64,000 bases of DNA from assembly GCA_028281925.1 (NCBI GenBank), contig JANQIX010000036.1, positions 1-64,000 on the forward strand, in the 5' to 3' direction. The stretch is from Alphaproteobacteria bacterium. GTDB lineage: Bacteria; Pseudomonadota; Alphaproteobacteria; DSM-16000; Inquilinaceae. Of this stretch, positions 19,438 to 27,529 are shown one piece after another. Position numbers and translations under genes: made by a program. Under the pieces are notes generated by a model, which saw nothing but the letters and a program-made list of their open reading frames with translations, made no database searches and was not told the origin of the DNA. Every line of letters starts with the position of its first letter. Position 1 is the stretch's first letter.

Positions 19438-19737
19438 ATGTCGAGTGAAGGTCTGCACGCCCCCAGAGAGCGGCTCAGCCGCGAGACGATTTCCATGCAC
19501 CAGGCCATCACCTCGCTGATGGAGGAGCTGGAGGCCGTCGACTGGTACCGTCAGCGTGCCGACGACTGCGAAGACCCGGCGCTGAAAGAGATCCTGCTGC
19601 ACAACATGCGCGAGGAGATGGAGCACGCGGCCATGCTGCTGGAGTGGATCCGCCGTAACGACAACGACTTCGCGCACGAACTGAAGGACAACCTGTTCAA
19701 GGAAGGCGAAATCAGCGGGCAACACGGCCACGAATAG
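19438..19737 (+). CDS. Encapsulated-ferritin-like protein without targeting tail
   Basis: A 99-residue two-helix protein of the EncFtn family, an iron oxidase normally stored inside an encapsulin shell. By comparison with the Rhodospirillum rubrum protein as I recall it, MEELEAVDWY at residues 28-37 supplies Glu30 and Trp36, and REEMEHAAMLLEW supplies Glu60 and His63, so the dimer-interface ferroxidase ligands are present. The protein ends in GEISGQHGHE: there is no C-terminal encapsulin-targeting peptide, and no encapsulin gene lies nearby. A second His-rich ending could bind metal. A free-standing decameric iron-binding role is inferred. Confidence 0.88.
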   Translation: MSSEGLHAPRERLSRETISMHQAITSLMEELEAVDWYRQRADDCEDPALKEILLHNMREEMEHAAMLLEWIRRNDNDFAHELKDNLFKEGEISGQHGHE

Positions 19738-19789
19738 GCAAGAGCGCCAGTCTGTAATGGGCCGGCGCGCAGGGGCGCCCGACCTCGTG

Positions 19790-21619
19790 TCAGGCTGCCC
19801 GCTTCTTCACATAGCTGCCGGGCGCATCTTCGATCGGCTCAAGCTGTCCGCCGCCGGGCGGGCGCGCCGGAACGGGGGTGCCCCCGTCCTGGGCCGAGAT
19901 CCAGGATTGCCACTCCGGCCACCATGACCCTTCGGTCTTGTCGGCGAGCAGCAGCCACGCGTCAGGATCGTCCGGGGTCTTCTCGCTCGTCCAATAGCAG
20001 TACTTTTTATCGGGAGGCGGGTTGACGATGCCAGTCACATGACCGGAGGCGCCGAGGCAGAACCGCATCTTGCCGCCGGTCATCTGGGTCAGCGCATAGG
20101 TCGATTTCCACGGCGCGATATGGTCTTCCTTTGTCGAGACCATGAACCCCGGCACCGTTATCCTGCCCAGGTCGATGGGCACGCCGTCGACGGCGATGCC
20201 GCCCGGCCGCACCAGCTTGTTGTCCTGATAGAGATTGCGCAGATAGAAGCCGTGCATGGCCGTCGACACACGCATCGAGTCGCCGTTCCAGTGCAGCAGG
20301 TCGAGCGGGAACGTGTCCTTGCCCAGCAGGTAGTTGTTGACGACGAAAGACCAGATCAGGTCGTTGGCCCTGAGCATGCTGAAGGTTGCCGCCACTTCCG
20401 AGCCCGTGATGGACTGGGGCTCGGTGTTGGCCCGTCTGATCCGGCAGAGCTGTTCTTCGTCGATGAACACCCCCAGTTCGCCGGGCTCGGCGAAATCGGT
20501 CATCGTGGCCAGATAGGTGGCACTCTTGGCGCGATCGTCCCCCTTGGCCGCCATATAGGCGAGCGCGACCGCCAGCAGTGTGCCGCCGAGGGAATAGCCG
20601 AGCACATTCACTTCGCGTTCGCCCGTCGCCTGCTCGATCGCGCTGAGGGCCGCCATCGGTCCTTGCAGCATATAGTCGTCGAACGACACTGCCGCATGGG
20701 GGTCGTCGGGGTTCACCCATGAGATGACGAAGACCGTATGCCCCTGGCCGACGGCCCATTTGACGAAGCTGTTCCGCGGTCTGAGGTCGAGGATGTAGTA
20801 CTTGTTCGCCCACGGTGGGACGATCAGCAGCGGTCGGCGCGCGACGTTGGCCGTAGTGGAGTCGTACTGCAGAAGCTGCATCAGGTCGTTCTGATAGATG
20901 ACCTTGCCCCGTGTTGCCGCCAGATCGCGGCCGAGGGTGAATGCATCGTCGGGAAGCTGGCCGAACTGCAGGTGTCCGCCGCCCTTCTCCAGGTCCGACA
21001 GCAGATTCTCAAGGCCTCTCAGCAGGTTCTCGCCGCCGGTTTCGAAGGTCGTGCGCAGCACTTCGGGGTTGGTCATCACGAAGTTCGAGGGCGCCAGCGC
21101 GTCGACGAACTGCCGGGTGTAGAACTCCACCTTTTGCGCGGCTTCACCGTCCAGGCCGTCGACGTCGCGGATGGTCCACTGCATCCAGCGGGCCGTCAGC
21201 AGATAGGACTGCTTGATGAAATCGAATATGTGATTCTCGTCCCAGGCAGGGTCGCGGAACCGCCGGTCGTCCTGCGCGGGCTCGATCACCGGCTCCACCT
21301 CTTGGCCCAGCCAGCGCTGCGTCGCTCGCTGCCAGAGCGCCAGGTGGTCGTTCCAAAGGCTCATCTGCGCTTGCATCAGCCGCGCCGGATCGGCCATCAG
21401 GCGGCTCGTCATCTCCATGAAGGCATTGCCGACCGTCAGCGGGTCGAAGTTTCTCGCCTTGCCGAACTGTGCGGCCTGGCGCTGTAGGAACTCTGCGACC
21501 AACCGCTGACTGCGGGCGGCGATATCCGCCATGGCTTGGCCCATGGCGATGGGGTTGGGTATCTGCGCGTCAATCGTCGGCCTAACCCCATCCCTTTCGG
21601 GACCGGAATTCTCGGCCAT
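19790..21619 (-). CDS. phaC: Class I poly(3-hydroxyalkanoate) synthase with Ser nucleophile
   Basis: Polymerises hydroxyacyl-CoA into polyhydroxyalkanoate on granules in the cytoplasm. The 609-residue product has the class I N-terminal domain (DPLTVGNAFMEMTSRLMADP near residue 55) and an alpha/beta-hydrolase domain with RPLLIVPPWANKYYILDL. The lipase-like box reads GYSLGG, with Ser343 at the position of the catalytic Cys of typical PhaC. The other triad residues appear as KEDHIAPW (Asp) and GASGHVTG (His). No phaA, phaB or phasin gene lies beside it. Natural Ser variants may have lower or altered activity; the gene is otherwise intact. Confidence 0.93.
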   Translation of the reverse strand: MAENSGPERDGVRPTIDAQIPNPIAMGQAMADIAARSQRLVAEFLQRQAAQFGKARNFDPLTVGNAFMEMTSRLMADPARLMQAQMSLWNDHLALWQRATQRWLGQEVEPVIEPAQDDRRFRDPAWDENHIFDFIKQSYLLTARWMQWTIRDVDGLDGEAAQKVEFYTRQFVDALAPSNFVMTNPEVLRTTFETGGENLLRGLENLLSDLEKGGGHLQFGQLPDDAFTLGRDLAATRGKVIYQNDLMQLLQYDSTTANVARRPLLIVPPWANKYYILDLRPRNSFVKWAVGQGHTVFVISWVNPDDPHAAVSFDDYMLQGPMAALSAIEQATGEREVNVLGYSLGGTLLAVALAYMAAKGDDRAKSATYLATMTDFAEPGELGVFIDEEQLCRIRRANTEPQSITGSEVAATFSMLRANDLIWSFVVNNYLLGKDTFPLDLLHWNGDSMRVSTAMHGFYLRNLYQDNKLVRPGGIAVDGVPIDLGRITVPGFMVSTKEDHIAPWKSTYALTQMTGGKMRFCLGASGHVTGIVNPPPDKKYCYWTSEKTPDDPDAWLLLADKTEGSWWPEWQSWISAQDGGTPVPARPPGGGQLEPIEDAPGSYVKKRAA

Positions 21620-21951
21620 GTCCGAACCTTCCTGGATTGATTAGGTTGATCAGAATCCCACGTATTTCAGATGTAACGCATGAACAGCGTACACGAAATG
21701 ATCCAGGTCACCGGGGCGCTGCATGGCAGAATCCGGGCACCCCGTTCGCCGCAGTAGGGGGCTTGCGTCAGCGGTCGCTTGATGAATGCCGGGCATTGGT
21801 ACACGATCGCGCTCCCAGCGGTTGCGCCTTCCCCTTGAGCCTTCGCCACCTCTTGTTGCACTGATGAACATATTGTCGATGCGTTTGCTCGGTAAGGGCA
21901 TAGGATATGGCCTGTGTGCCTGAGCCGAGCGAGCAGAGGAGAGACCCCTCG
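21620..21951. other. 332-bp region between divergent phaC and lipoprotein genes
   Basis: This should hold the phaC promoter and the start region of the plus-strand gene. An AGAGGAGAG ribosome-binding site lies at about 21934-21942. No RNA gene, repeat or convincing small frame was found. Confidence 0.4.
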
Positions 21952-23892
21952 GTGACCCGCCTTGCGCCTTCTCAAGCCGGTCGGCGGACATGGGACCGCT
22001 GCCGGATTTTGTCCGCGACCGCCCTTACGGCCCTCACTCTGCCAGCGTTGGCCGCCTGCGGGGGTGGTCGGCTGTTCGACGACGCGCCCTATGTGGGCGA
22101 GATCCAACCGCGCGTAGCCGCACCGGCGAATCTGGCCACGCCGCCGGAATTGACTGAAACGCCGCGGCCCGAGCGGCTGCCGCCTGCGTCGGCAGAGGAT
22201 GATGCGAGTCGACCAGCCGCGGATGAAGGCGACCTGGGGGTGGATGTCGCGGTCGAGCCGCCAGCCGCCGTAGCCGATGGGCCCCGGCTGCCGAGCCAGG
22301 TGGCCGACGACACGCGTCCGCCGACACCGGCGAACCCCGAATTCGAAGTGACGGACGAGCCGGGGACGACGCCATCCCCGGTTCCGGCGCCGATACCAGC
22401 AGAGCCTGCGGGCAGCGCGCCAGCCGTGACGCGGGAACCTTTGCCGGAGGCGCCGCCCGCAGCGCCGCCGTCCCCGGTTGTGCAGACGGCGCAGGCCCCA
22501 GCCGTGACGGCACGTCCGCCGGCGGTCGCCACGCCGGCGCCCGATCTGACCTTGCCGCCGCCGGCCCCGCCCGTTGTGGCGCCGGTGCCGCCGGTCGAGG
22601 CTGCGGTGCCGGAAGTGCCGGTGGCGCCAACCGGAGATACGGCTGCCGGAGCGATCGCATCGCCTGTGCCGCCGCCACCGCCAGCACCGGCCGGACCGCC
22701 GCCGGCGGCGCGGGGATCCAGCGTGATTGCAGCGCCGACCGGCCCGGAGCCGAACCCACCGGAGGCATTCGAGCAGCCTACGGCACCCCCACTGCCGCCG
22801 GCTGAACTCACACCGCCGGTACCCCCGGAAACCGACGAAGAGGCGCTGACGCGCCCGCCTGGTGCAGCGGCGCCGACGGTCGCCCAGGCGCCGCAGCCTG
22901 GGACGGCGGCACAGGCGATACCGGGCAGGCCCGGTGGAGAGGATGTGCCGCAAGCCGCCTCCGCCCTGGAGACGATCCCGCGGCCAGCGGTCTCGGAAGA
23001 CTATCCCAACCTGGCTGACGTGCCGGACCGGCCAGACGATCTGCCGACGGCGGAAGAAGTGATCGCGTTGCAGCAGCAGCTTGAGGCAGACCGGGACGCA
23101 CTGCGCCAGGGCGCCGCCCCGCCTCGGGTCAGTCCGGCCATTCCTGACGGACCGCCCACCGTACCCTATGGCAGCGTGCCGCGAGATGTTGCAGCCGCGC
23201 CGCCGCCTTCGCCGGCGCCTAGGGTTGCGGCTGCCCCGCCGGCACGTGCAGCGGCGCCACCGGAACCCGTTGAGACTGCGCCCGCGGCGCGGGTGGAGAC
23301 GGCGTTGCCGGTGCCGACCGTCGAGCCGCCCCCGATCGCAGCGGCAGCGCCGCCCGCACCGGTGGAAGCCGACGACGCAGCGACCCAACCACAACCGGTG
23401 GCGACGCCAAGCCCGCCGCCGGCGGTTGACCGGGTGGCACAGCCGGAGGCTGCGGAACCGGAGACGGTTGCCTCGGCGCCTGCAACAGCGCAACCGGCAC
23501 CTTCCGCATCGCCGGCCGTCGTCACTGCGTCATCGCGCCCGTCGCCAGCCGTCGACAGTGCTGAGCGTGTGGCCACCCTTTTCTTCAGCCCGGGTACCAC
23601 AACCGTCGGTGCATCCAATCGGGCTGTGCTGGAGCGGGTGATGGAAGAGCAGCAGGCGACCGGCCGTTCCGTCCGCATCGTTGCCTTTTCCGGCGGCGGG
23701 GGGCGCGGCGGCGGACTGACCGTGCCGCTTGCCGCCACGGCCAGAGTAGCAACGGAGCGGGCGCAGGCTGTGGCGGCAAGCCTCGCAGGCCTCGGGATGA
23801 GCCCTGGTAGCATGGCCGTAGAGGCGGTCTATGAGGCTGTTGGCGGCGGCTCGCCGGCGGATGCGGAACGCGCCGAGATTTACTTGGAGTAG
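21952..23892 (+). CDS. Pro/Ala-rich lipoprotein with OmpA-like C-terminus
   Basis: A 646-residue protein from the GTG at 21952 (the open frame begins at 21907). It opens with a basic region, a hydrophobic stretch and the lipobox LAAC followed by Gly, so it should be lipid-anchored in the outer membrane or periplasm. Residues ~45-540 are a low-complexity Pro/Ala/Val/Glu linker. The last ~110 residues (from VATLFFSPGTTTVG to ERAEIYLE) have the layout of an OmpA/MotB peptidoglycan-binding domain: a phosphate-loop-like beta strand, a central helix with Arg-rich AATARVATERAQAVAASLAG, and a final strand. It likely spans the cell wall. Mutational slippage in the linker is expected. Confidence 0.72.
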   Translation: MTRLAPSQAGRRTWDRCRILSATALTALTLPALAACGGGRLFDDAPYVGEIQPRVAAPANLATPPELTETPRPERLPPASAEDDASRPAADEGDLGVDVAVEPPAAVADGPRLPSQVADDTRPPTPANPEFEVTDEPGTTPSPVPAPIPAEPAGSAPAVTREPLPEAPPAAPPSPVVQTAQAPAVTARPPAVATPAPDLTLPPPAPPVVAPVPPVEAAVPEVPVAPTGDTAAGAIASPVPPPPPAPAGPPPAARGSSVIAAPTGPEPNPPEAFEQPTAPPLPPAELTPPVPPETDEEALTRPPGAAAPTVAQAPQPGTAAQAIPGRPGGEDVPQAASALETIPRPAVSEDYPNLADVPDRPDDLPTAEEVIALQQQLEADRDALRQGAAPPRVSPAIPDGPPTVPYGSVPRDVAAAPPPSPAPRVAAAPPARAAAPPEPVETAPAARVETALPVPTVEPPPIAAAAPPAPVEADDAATQPQPVATPSPPPAVDRVAQPEAAEPETVASAPATAQPAPSASPAVVTASSRPSPAVDSAERVATLFFSPGTTTVGASNRAVLERVMEEQQATGRSVRIVAFSGGGGRGGGLTVPLAATARVATERAQAVAASLAGLGMSPGSMAVEAVYEAVGGGSPADAERAEIYLE

Positions 23893-23982
23893 GGGCACTC
23901 TGCAGCCGGAACGGTCCGCCCGTGCCCCACGCAAATGCGGCGCGGCCGTTCTGCCGTAAATGCCCGCGAGGAGACAAATACT

Positions 23983-25206
23983 GTGATCGACCAGCAGTTT
24001 CACAAGGTGAAGCGTCTGCCCCCGTACGTGTTCGCTGAGGTCAACGCGATGAAGGCGCGGGCGCGGGCTGCCGGCGACGACATCATCGATTTCGGCATGG
24101 GCAATCCCGACAGCCCGACGCCCCGCCATATTGTCGACAAGCTGGTTGCTGCTGTGCAGGACCCGCGGACACACCGATACTCCAACTCGCGTGGCATTCC
24201 GGGCCTGCGTCGGGCACTGGCCGGGTACTACGAGCGGCGGTTCGGCGTCGGTCTCGATCCGGAAAGCGAGGTCGTTGCCGTCCTCGGCTCGAAGGAAGGT
24301 CTCGCCAATCTGGCGCAGGCGATCACCAGCCCGGGCGATATCATCCTGGCGCCGAACCCCAGCTATCCGATCCACATGTTCGGGTTCATCATCGCCGGCG
24401 CGGCGATCCGCAGCCTGCCGGCCCTCGCCGGCGAGGAGTTCATGCGCCAACTCGACCGGGCTTACCGGCACAGCGTGCCGAAGCCGACGGCACTGGTGCT
24501 CAACTACCCTGCCAATCCCACGACTCAGGTGGTGGAACTCGACTTCTACCGGGAAGTCGTCACCTATTGCCGGACGCACGGCATCTATGTGCTGTCCGAC
24601 ATCGCCTATTCTGAGATCTATTTCGACGAGCATCCGCCGCCATCGATCCTGCAGGTGCCAGAGGCGCGAGAGATCGCGGTGGAGTTCACCTCGCTCAGCA
24701 AGACCTATTCCATGCCGGGCTGGCGGATCGGCTTTGCGGCCGGCAATCGGCGGCTGATCGCGGCGCTGGCCAGGGTGAAGTCCTATCTGGACTATGGCGC
24801 GTTCACGCCGGTCCAGGTGGCGGCCGCGGCCGCCCTGAACGGCCCTCAGGACTGCGTGGAGGAGATCCGCGAGCTCTATCGCGGCCGCCGCGATGTGCTG
24901 GTGGAGGGGCTCAGGAGCTGCGGTTGGTGGGTTCCCAGTCCGCCGGCCACCATGTTCGCTTGGGCGCCCCTGCCGGAACAGTACGCCTCGCTGGGGTCGT
25001 TGGAGTTCAGCAAGCTGCTGTTGCGCCACGCCAAGGTGGCGGTGTCGCCGGGTGTGGGCTTCGGTGAGTACGGCGAGGGATACGTGCGGCTGGCGCTTGT
25101 GGAGAACCGACAGCGCACACGGCAAGCTATAAGGAATATCAAAGCGTTCCTGGGAAATTCTTCGATCGACGTTGAGCAGCCGGCGGGCGAACTGGTCACG
25201 CCATGA
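23983..25206 (+). CDS. PLP-dependent aminotransferase, AlaC/LL-DAP-aminotransferase type
   Basis: Class I/II fold aminotransferase, 407 residues, cytoplasmic. Motifs: FGMGNPDSPTPRHIVDKL near residue 30, LGSKEGLANLAQ near residue 100, NYPANPTTQV near residue 178, SDIAYSEIYFDE near residue 207 (PLP-ring Asp/Tyr), and the Schiff-base Lys in SLSKTYSMPGWRIGF near residue 240. The first gene of an operon with homoserine dehydrogenase, it is likely to make an amino acid of the aspartate or pyruvate family, such as alanine. The GTG start at 23983 follows GAGGAG; an upstream ATG frame lacks homology-like sequence. Confidence 0.9.
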   Translation: MIDQQFHKVKRLPPYVFAEVNAMKARARAAGDDIIDFGMGNPDSPTPRHIVDKLVAAVQDPRTHRYSNSRGIPGLRRALAGYYERRFGVGLDPESEVVAVLGSKEGLANLAQAITSPGDIILAPNPSYPIHMFGFIIAGAAIRSLPALAGEEFMRQLDRAYRHSVPKPTALVLNYPANPTTQVVELDFYREVVTYCRTHGIYVLSDIAYSEIYFDEHPPPSILQVPEAREIAVEFTSLSKTYSMPGWRIGFAAGNRRLIAALARVKSYLDYGAFTPVQVAAAAALNGPQDCVEEIRELYRGRRDVLVEGLRSCGWWVPSPPATMFAWAPLPEQYASLGSLEFSKLLLRHAKVAVSPGVGFGEYGEGYVRLALVENRQRTRQAIRNIKAFLGNSSIDVEQPAGELVTP

Positions 25207-26507
25207 TCGAGGCTCGGCCCTTGTCGGTCGCTGTGGCCGGTCTCGGCACGGTGGGGGCCGAGGTGGTGCGCTTGGTCCAGGCCGAAGCATCGCTGCACGC
25301 GCAGCGCAGCGGTCGGCGGCTGCAGGTAGTCGCCGTCTCGGCACGCGACCGCAACAAGGATCGGGGCGTCGCCCTTGACGATATCGAATGGTACGGCGAC
25401 GCGGTGGAGATGGCGCGCGCCGCACCGGCGGAAGCCGTTATCGAGCTGATCGGCGGGGCCGACGGCGTGGCCCGGGCCGTCTGCCGCGAAGCGATCGACG
25501 CCGGCAGGCACCTGGTGACCGCCAACAAGGCGCTGTTGGCACACCACGGCGCCGACCTGGTCTGGGCGGCGGAGGCGAAGTCCGTTGTGCTGGGCTATGA
25601 GGCTGCGGTGGCGGGCGGGATCCCGGCGGTGAAGGGGCTGCGCGAGGGGCTTGCCGCAAACCGGCTAAGCCTTGTAGTCGGCATCCTCAACGGCACGTGC
25701 AATCACATTCTGACCGGCATGCGCGAAGGCGGCCGCGACTTCGCCGCAGAGTTGGCCGAGGCGCAGGCGCGCGGGTATGCGGAAGCCGATCCGACAATGG
25801 ACGTCGACGGCCTGGACGCAGCCCACAAGCTGGTCCTGTTGGCCCAGCTTGCCTTCAACGGGGCGATTGCCTTCGAGGGCGTGCATGTTGAGGGTATTCG
25901 CGGCCTGTCGCTGACCGATATCGCCTATGCTGAAGAACTCGGCTATCGGATCAAGCTGCTGGGCCTGGCCGAGCGTAGGGATTCGGGCATAAGCCTGCGC
26001 GTCCATCCCTGCATGGTGCCGCGGCACCTGCCCATTGCGTCGGTGGAAGGCGTGCTGAACGCGGTTGTCGCGTACGGCCATGAAGTGGGCGAGGTGATGA
26101 TGGTCGGCCGCGGGGCGGGCGCGGGGCCGACGGCGTCTGCCGTGGTCGCGGACCTTTTGGACATCGCGCGCGGCTCGCGCGTGCCGCCGCTGGGCGCGCC
26201 GGCCGGCCGTCTGCCGCCGCTGGTGCCGGTGCCCATCGGCGACCGTCAGGGGGCCTACTACCTGCGTCTCATGGTGATGGACAGGCCCGGCGTGATCGCG
26301 GAGATTGCCGCACGCATGCGCGACCACGACATCAGCCTGGAAGGCTTCATTCAGCGTGCCCGATCGCCCGATCTGGCCGTGCCTGTGGTGATGACGACGC
26401 ATGAAACGAACGAGAGCGCCATGCAGGCGGCGCTCGGCGAGATCGCCGCATTGCCGGTGGTCCTGGAAGCGCCTGTCCTGGTCCGGATCGAGACCCTGGA
26501 TCAATGA
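25203..26507 (+). CDS. hom: Homoserine dehydrogenase
   Basis: NAD(P)-dependent reduction of aspartate semialdehyde to homoserine, feeding threonine and methionine synthesis. The 434-residue, single-function enzyme has the Rossmann motif VAGLGTVGAEVVRLV, the substrate segment VTANKALLAHHG, VGILNGTCNHILTGM, and EADPTMDVDGLDAAHKLVLL. A C-terminal ACT domain (YYLRLMVMDRPGVIAEIA near residue 350) implies feedback control by threonine. The ATG overlaps the aminotransferase stop by 4 nt (ATGA), and the next gene does likewise. Confidence 0.97.
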   Translation: MIEARPLSVAVAGLGTVGAEVVRLVQAEASLHAQRSGRRLQVVAVSARDRNKDRGVALDDIEWYGDAVEMARAAPAEAVIELIGGADGVARAVCREAIDAGRHLVTANKALLAHHGADLVWAAEAKSVVLGYEAAVAGGIPAVKGLREGLAANRLSLVVGILNGTCNHILTGMREGGRDFAAELAEAQARGYAEADPTMDVDGLDAAHKLVLLAQLAFNGAIAFEGVHVEGIRGLSLTDIAYAEELGYRIKLLGLAERRDSGISLRVHPCMVPRHLPIASVEGVLNAVVAYGHEVGEVMMVGRGAGAGPTASAVVADLLDIARGSRVPPLGAPAGRLPPLVPVPIGDRQGAYYLRLMVMDRPGVIAEIAARMRDHDISLEGFIQRARSPDLAVPVVMTTHETNESAMQAALGEIAALPVVLEAPVLVRIETLDQ

Positions 26508-27529
26508 CCGAACCGCGGGGTGGAGCGGGAATGTCCAGTGACGAACACATGGACCGCAACCTTGCCCTGGAAGCGGTACGGGTTACGGAAGCCGCGGCCC
26601 TCGCCGCCTCCCAGTTCATGGGGCGCGGCGACGATATCGCGGCGGAACACGCGGCGATCGCTGCCATGCGGCGCACGCTCAACAGCCTGGCCATCGCCGG
26701 TTCCGTGCTGATCGGGGAGGGGAGCGAAGACGATGCCGTTTCCCTGCCGACGGGGGCGGTGGTGGGCGGCGGCGAGGGGCCCGCAATCGATGTTGCCGTA
26801 GATCCGCTTGAAGGGGCCACGATCACGGCGCTCGGCGGTCCCAATGCCATCTCGGTGCTGGCGATGGCAAGCAAGGGCGGCCTGATGCCGGTTCCGGACA
26901 TCTATATGGAGAAGATCGCCGTCGGACCGGACCTGCCGCCCGGTATCGTGTCGTTGGATGCGGCGCCGGCCGACAACCTGCGTGCGCTTGCCCGCGCCAA
27001 GGGTGCCGATATCGCCGATCTGACCGTCGGCATGCTGGATCGGCCGCGCCATGCCGGCCTTGTCGCCGCGGTCCGGGAAGCCGGCGCCAGAGTGATGCTG
27101 ATGCAGGACGGCGATGTTTCCGGTGTCGTGGCGACCGCGGAGCCGCTGAGCGGGGTCGACATCTTCATGGGTGCCGGCGGGGCGCCGGAGGGCATCCTTG
27201 CCGCGGCCGCCTTGCGCTGCGTCGATGGGCAGATGCAGGCCCGGCTGGCCCCACGCTCGAATGAAGAACTGGCCTTGGCCCAATCCCTGGGCATTACGGA
27301 GGTCGACCGGATTCTGACGCTCGACGATATGGCGTCGGGCGAGGTTATGTTTGCCGCCACCGGCGTGACCACCGGATCGCTGCTGCGCGGTGTCAGACGG
27401 TTCAGCGATGGTGCGGTCACCTATTCGCTGGTCATGCGATCGCAAACCGGGACGGTCCGCCGCATCGAGGCCCATCACCGGCTCCAGTCGCAGAAGGGTG
27501 AGAGCCCCGAGCCTGCGTATCACATATGA
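26504..27529 (+). CDS. glpX: Fructose-1,6-bisphosphatase class II
   Basis: Dephosphorylates fructose-1,6-bisphosphate in gluconeogenesis or the Calvin cycle (some members also act on sedoheptulose bisphosphate). The 341-residue product has HMDRNLALEAVRVTEAAALA at the N-terminus, the metal site segment IGEGSEDDAV, VDPLEGATI near residue 105, and GAGGAPEGILAAAALRC. The start at 26504 uses the ATGA overlap with hom seen twice more in this operon; an internal ATG at 26531 (MSSDEHMDRN) is the main alternative. The pyrophosphate-dependent phosphofructokinase at 29533 catalyses the opposite direction. Confidence 0.96.
   Translation: MTEPRGGAGMSSDEHMDRNLALEAVRVTEAAALAASQFMGRGDDIAAEHAAIAAMRRTLNSLAIAGSVLIGEGSEDDAVSLPTGAVVGGGEGPAIDVAVDPLEGATITALGGPNAISVLAMASKGGLMPVPDIYMEKIAVGPDLPPGIVSLDAAPADNLRALARAKGADIADLTVGMLDRPRHAGLVAAVREAGARVMLMQDGDVSGVVATAEPLSGVDIFMGAGGAPEGILAAAALRCVDGQMQARLAPRSNEELALAQSLGITEVDRILTLDDMASGEVMFAATGVTTGSLLRGVRRFSDGAVTYSLVMRSQTGTVRRIEAHHRLQSQKGESPEPAYHI

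Noticed and set aside
21667-23493. 608-codon minus-strand frame opposite the Pro-rich lipoprotein
   Set aside because: Arg-rich, no domains; mirror of a low-complexity GC-rich gene.
23530-25425. 631-codon minus-strand frame opposite the aminotransferase
   Set aside because: Overlaps three genes with clear motifs on the plus strand.
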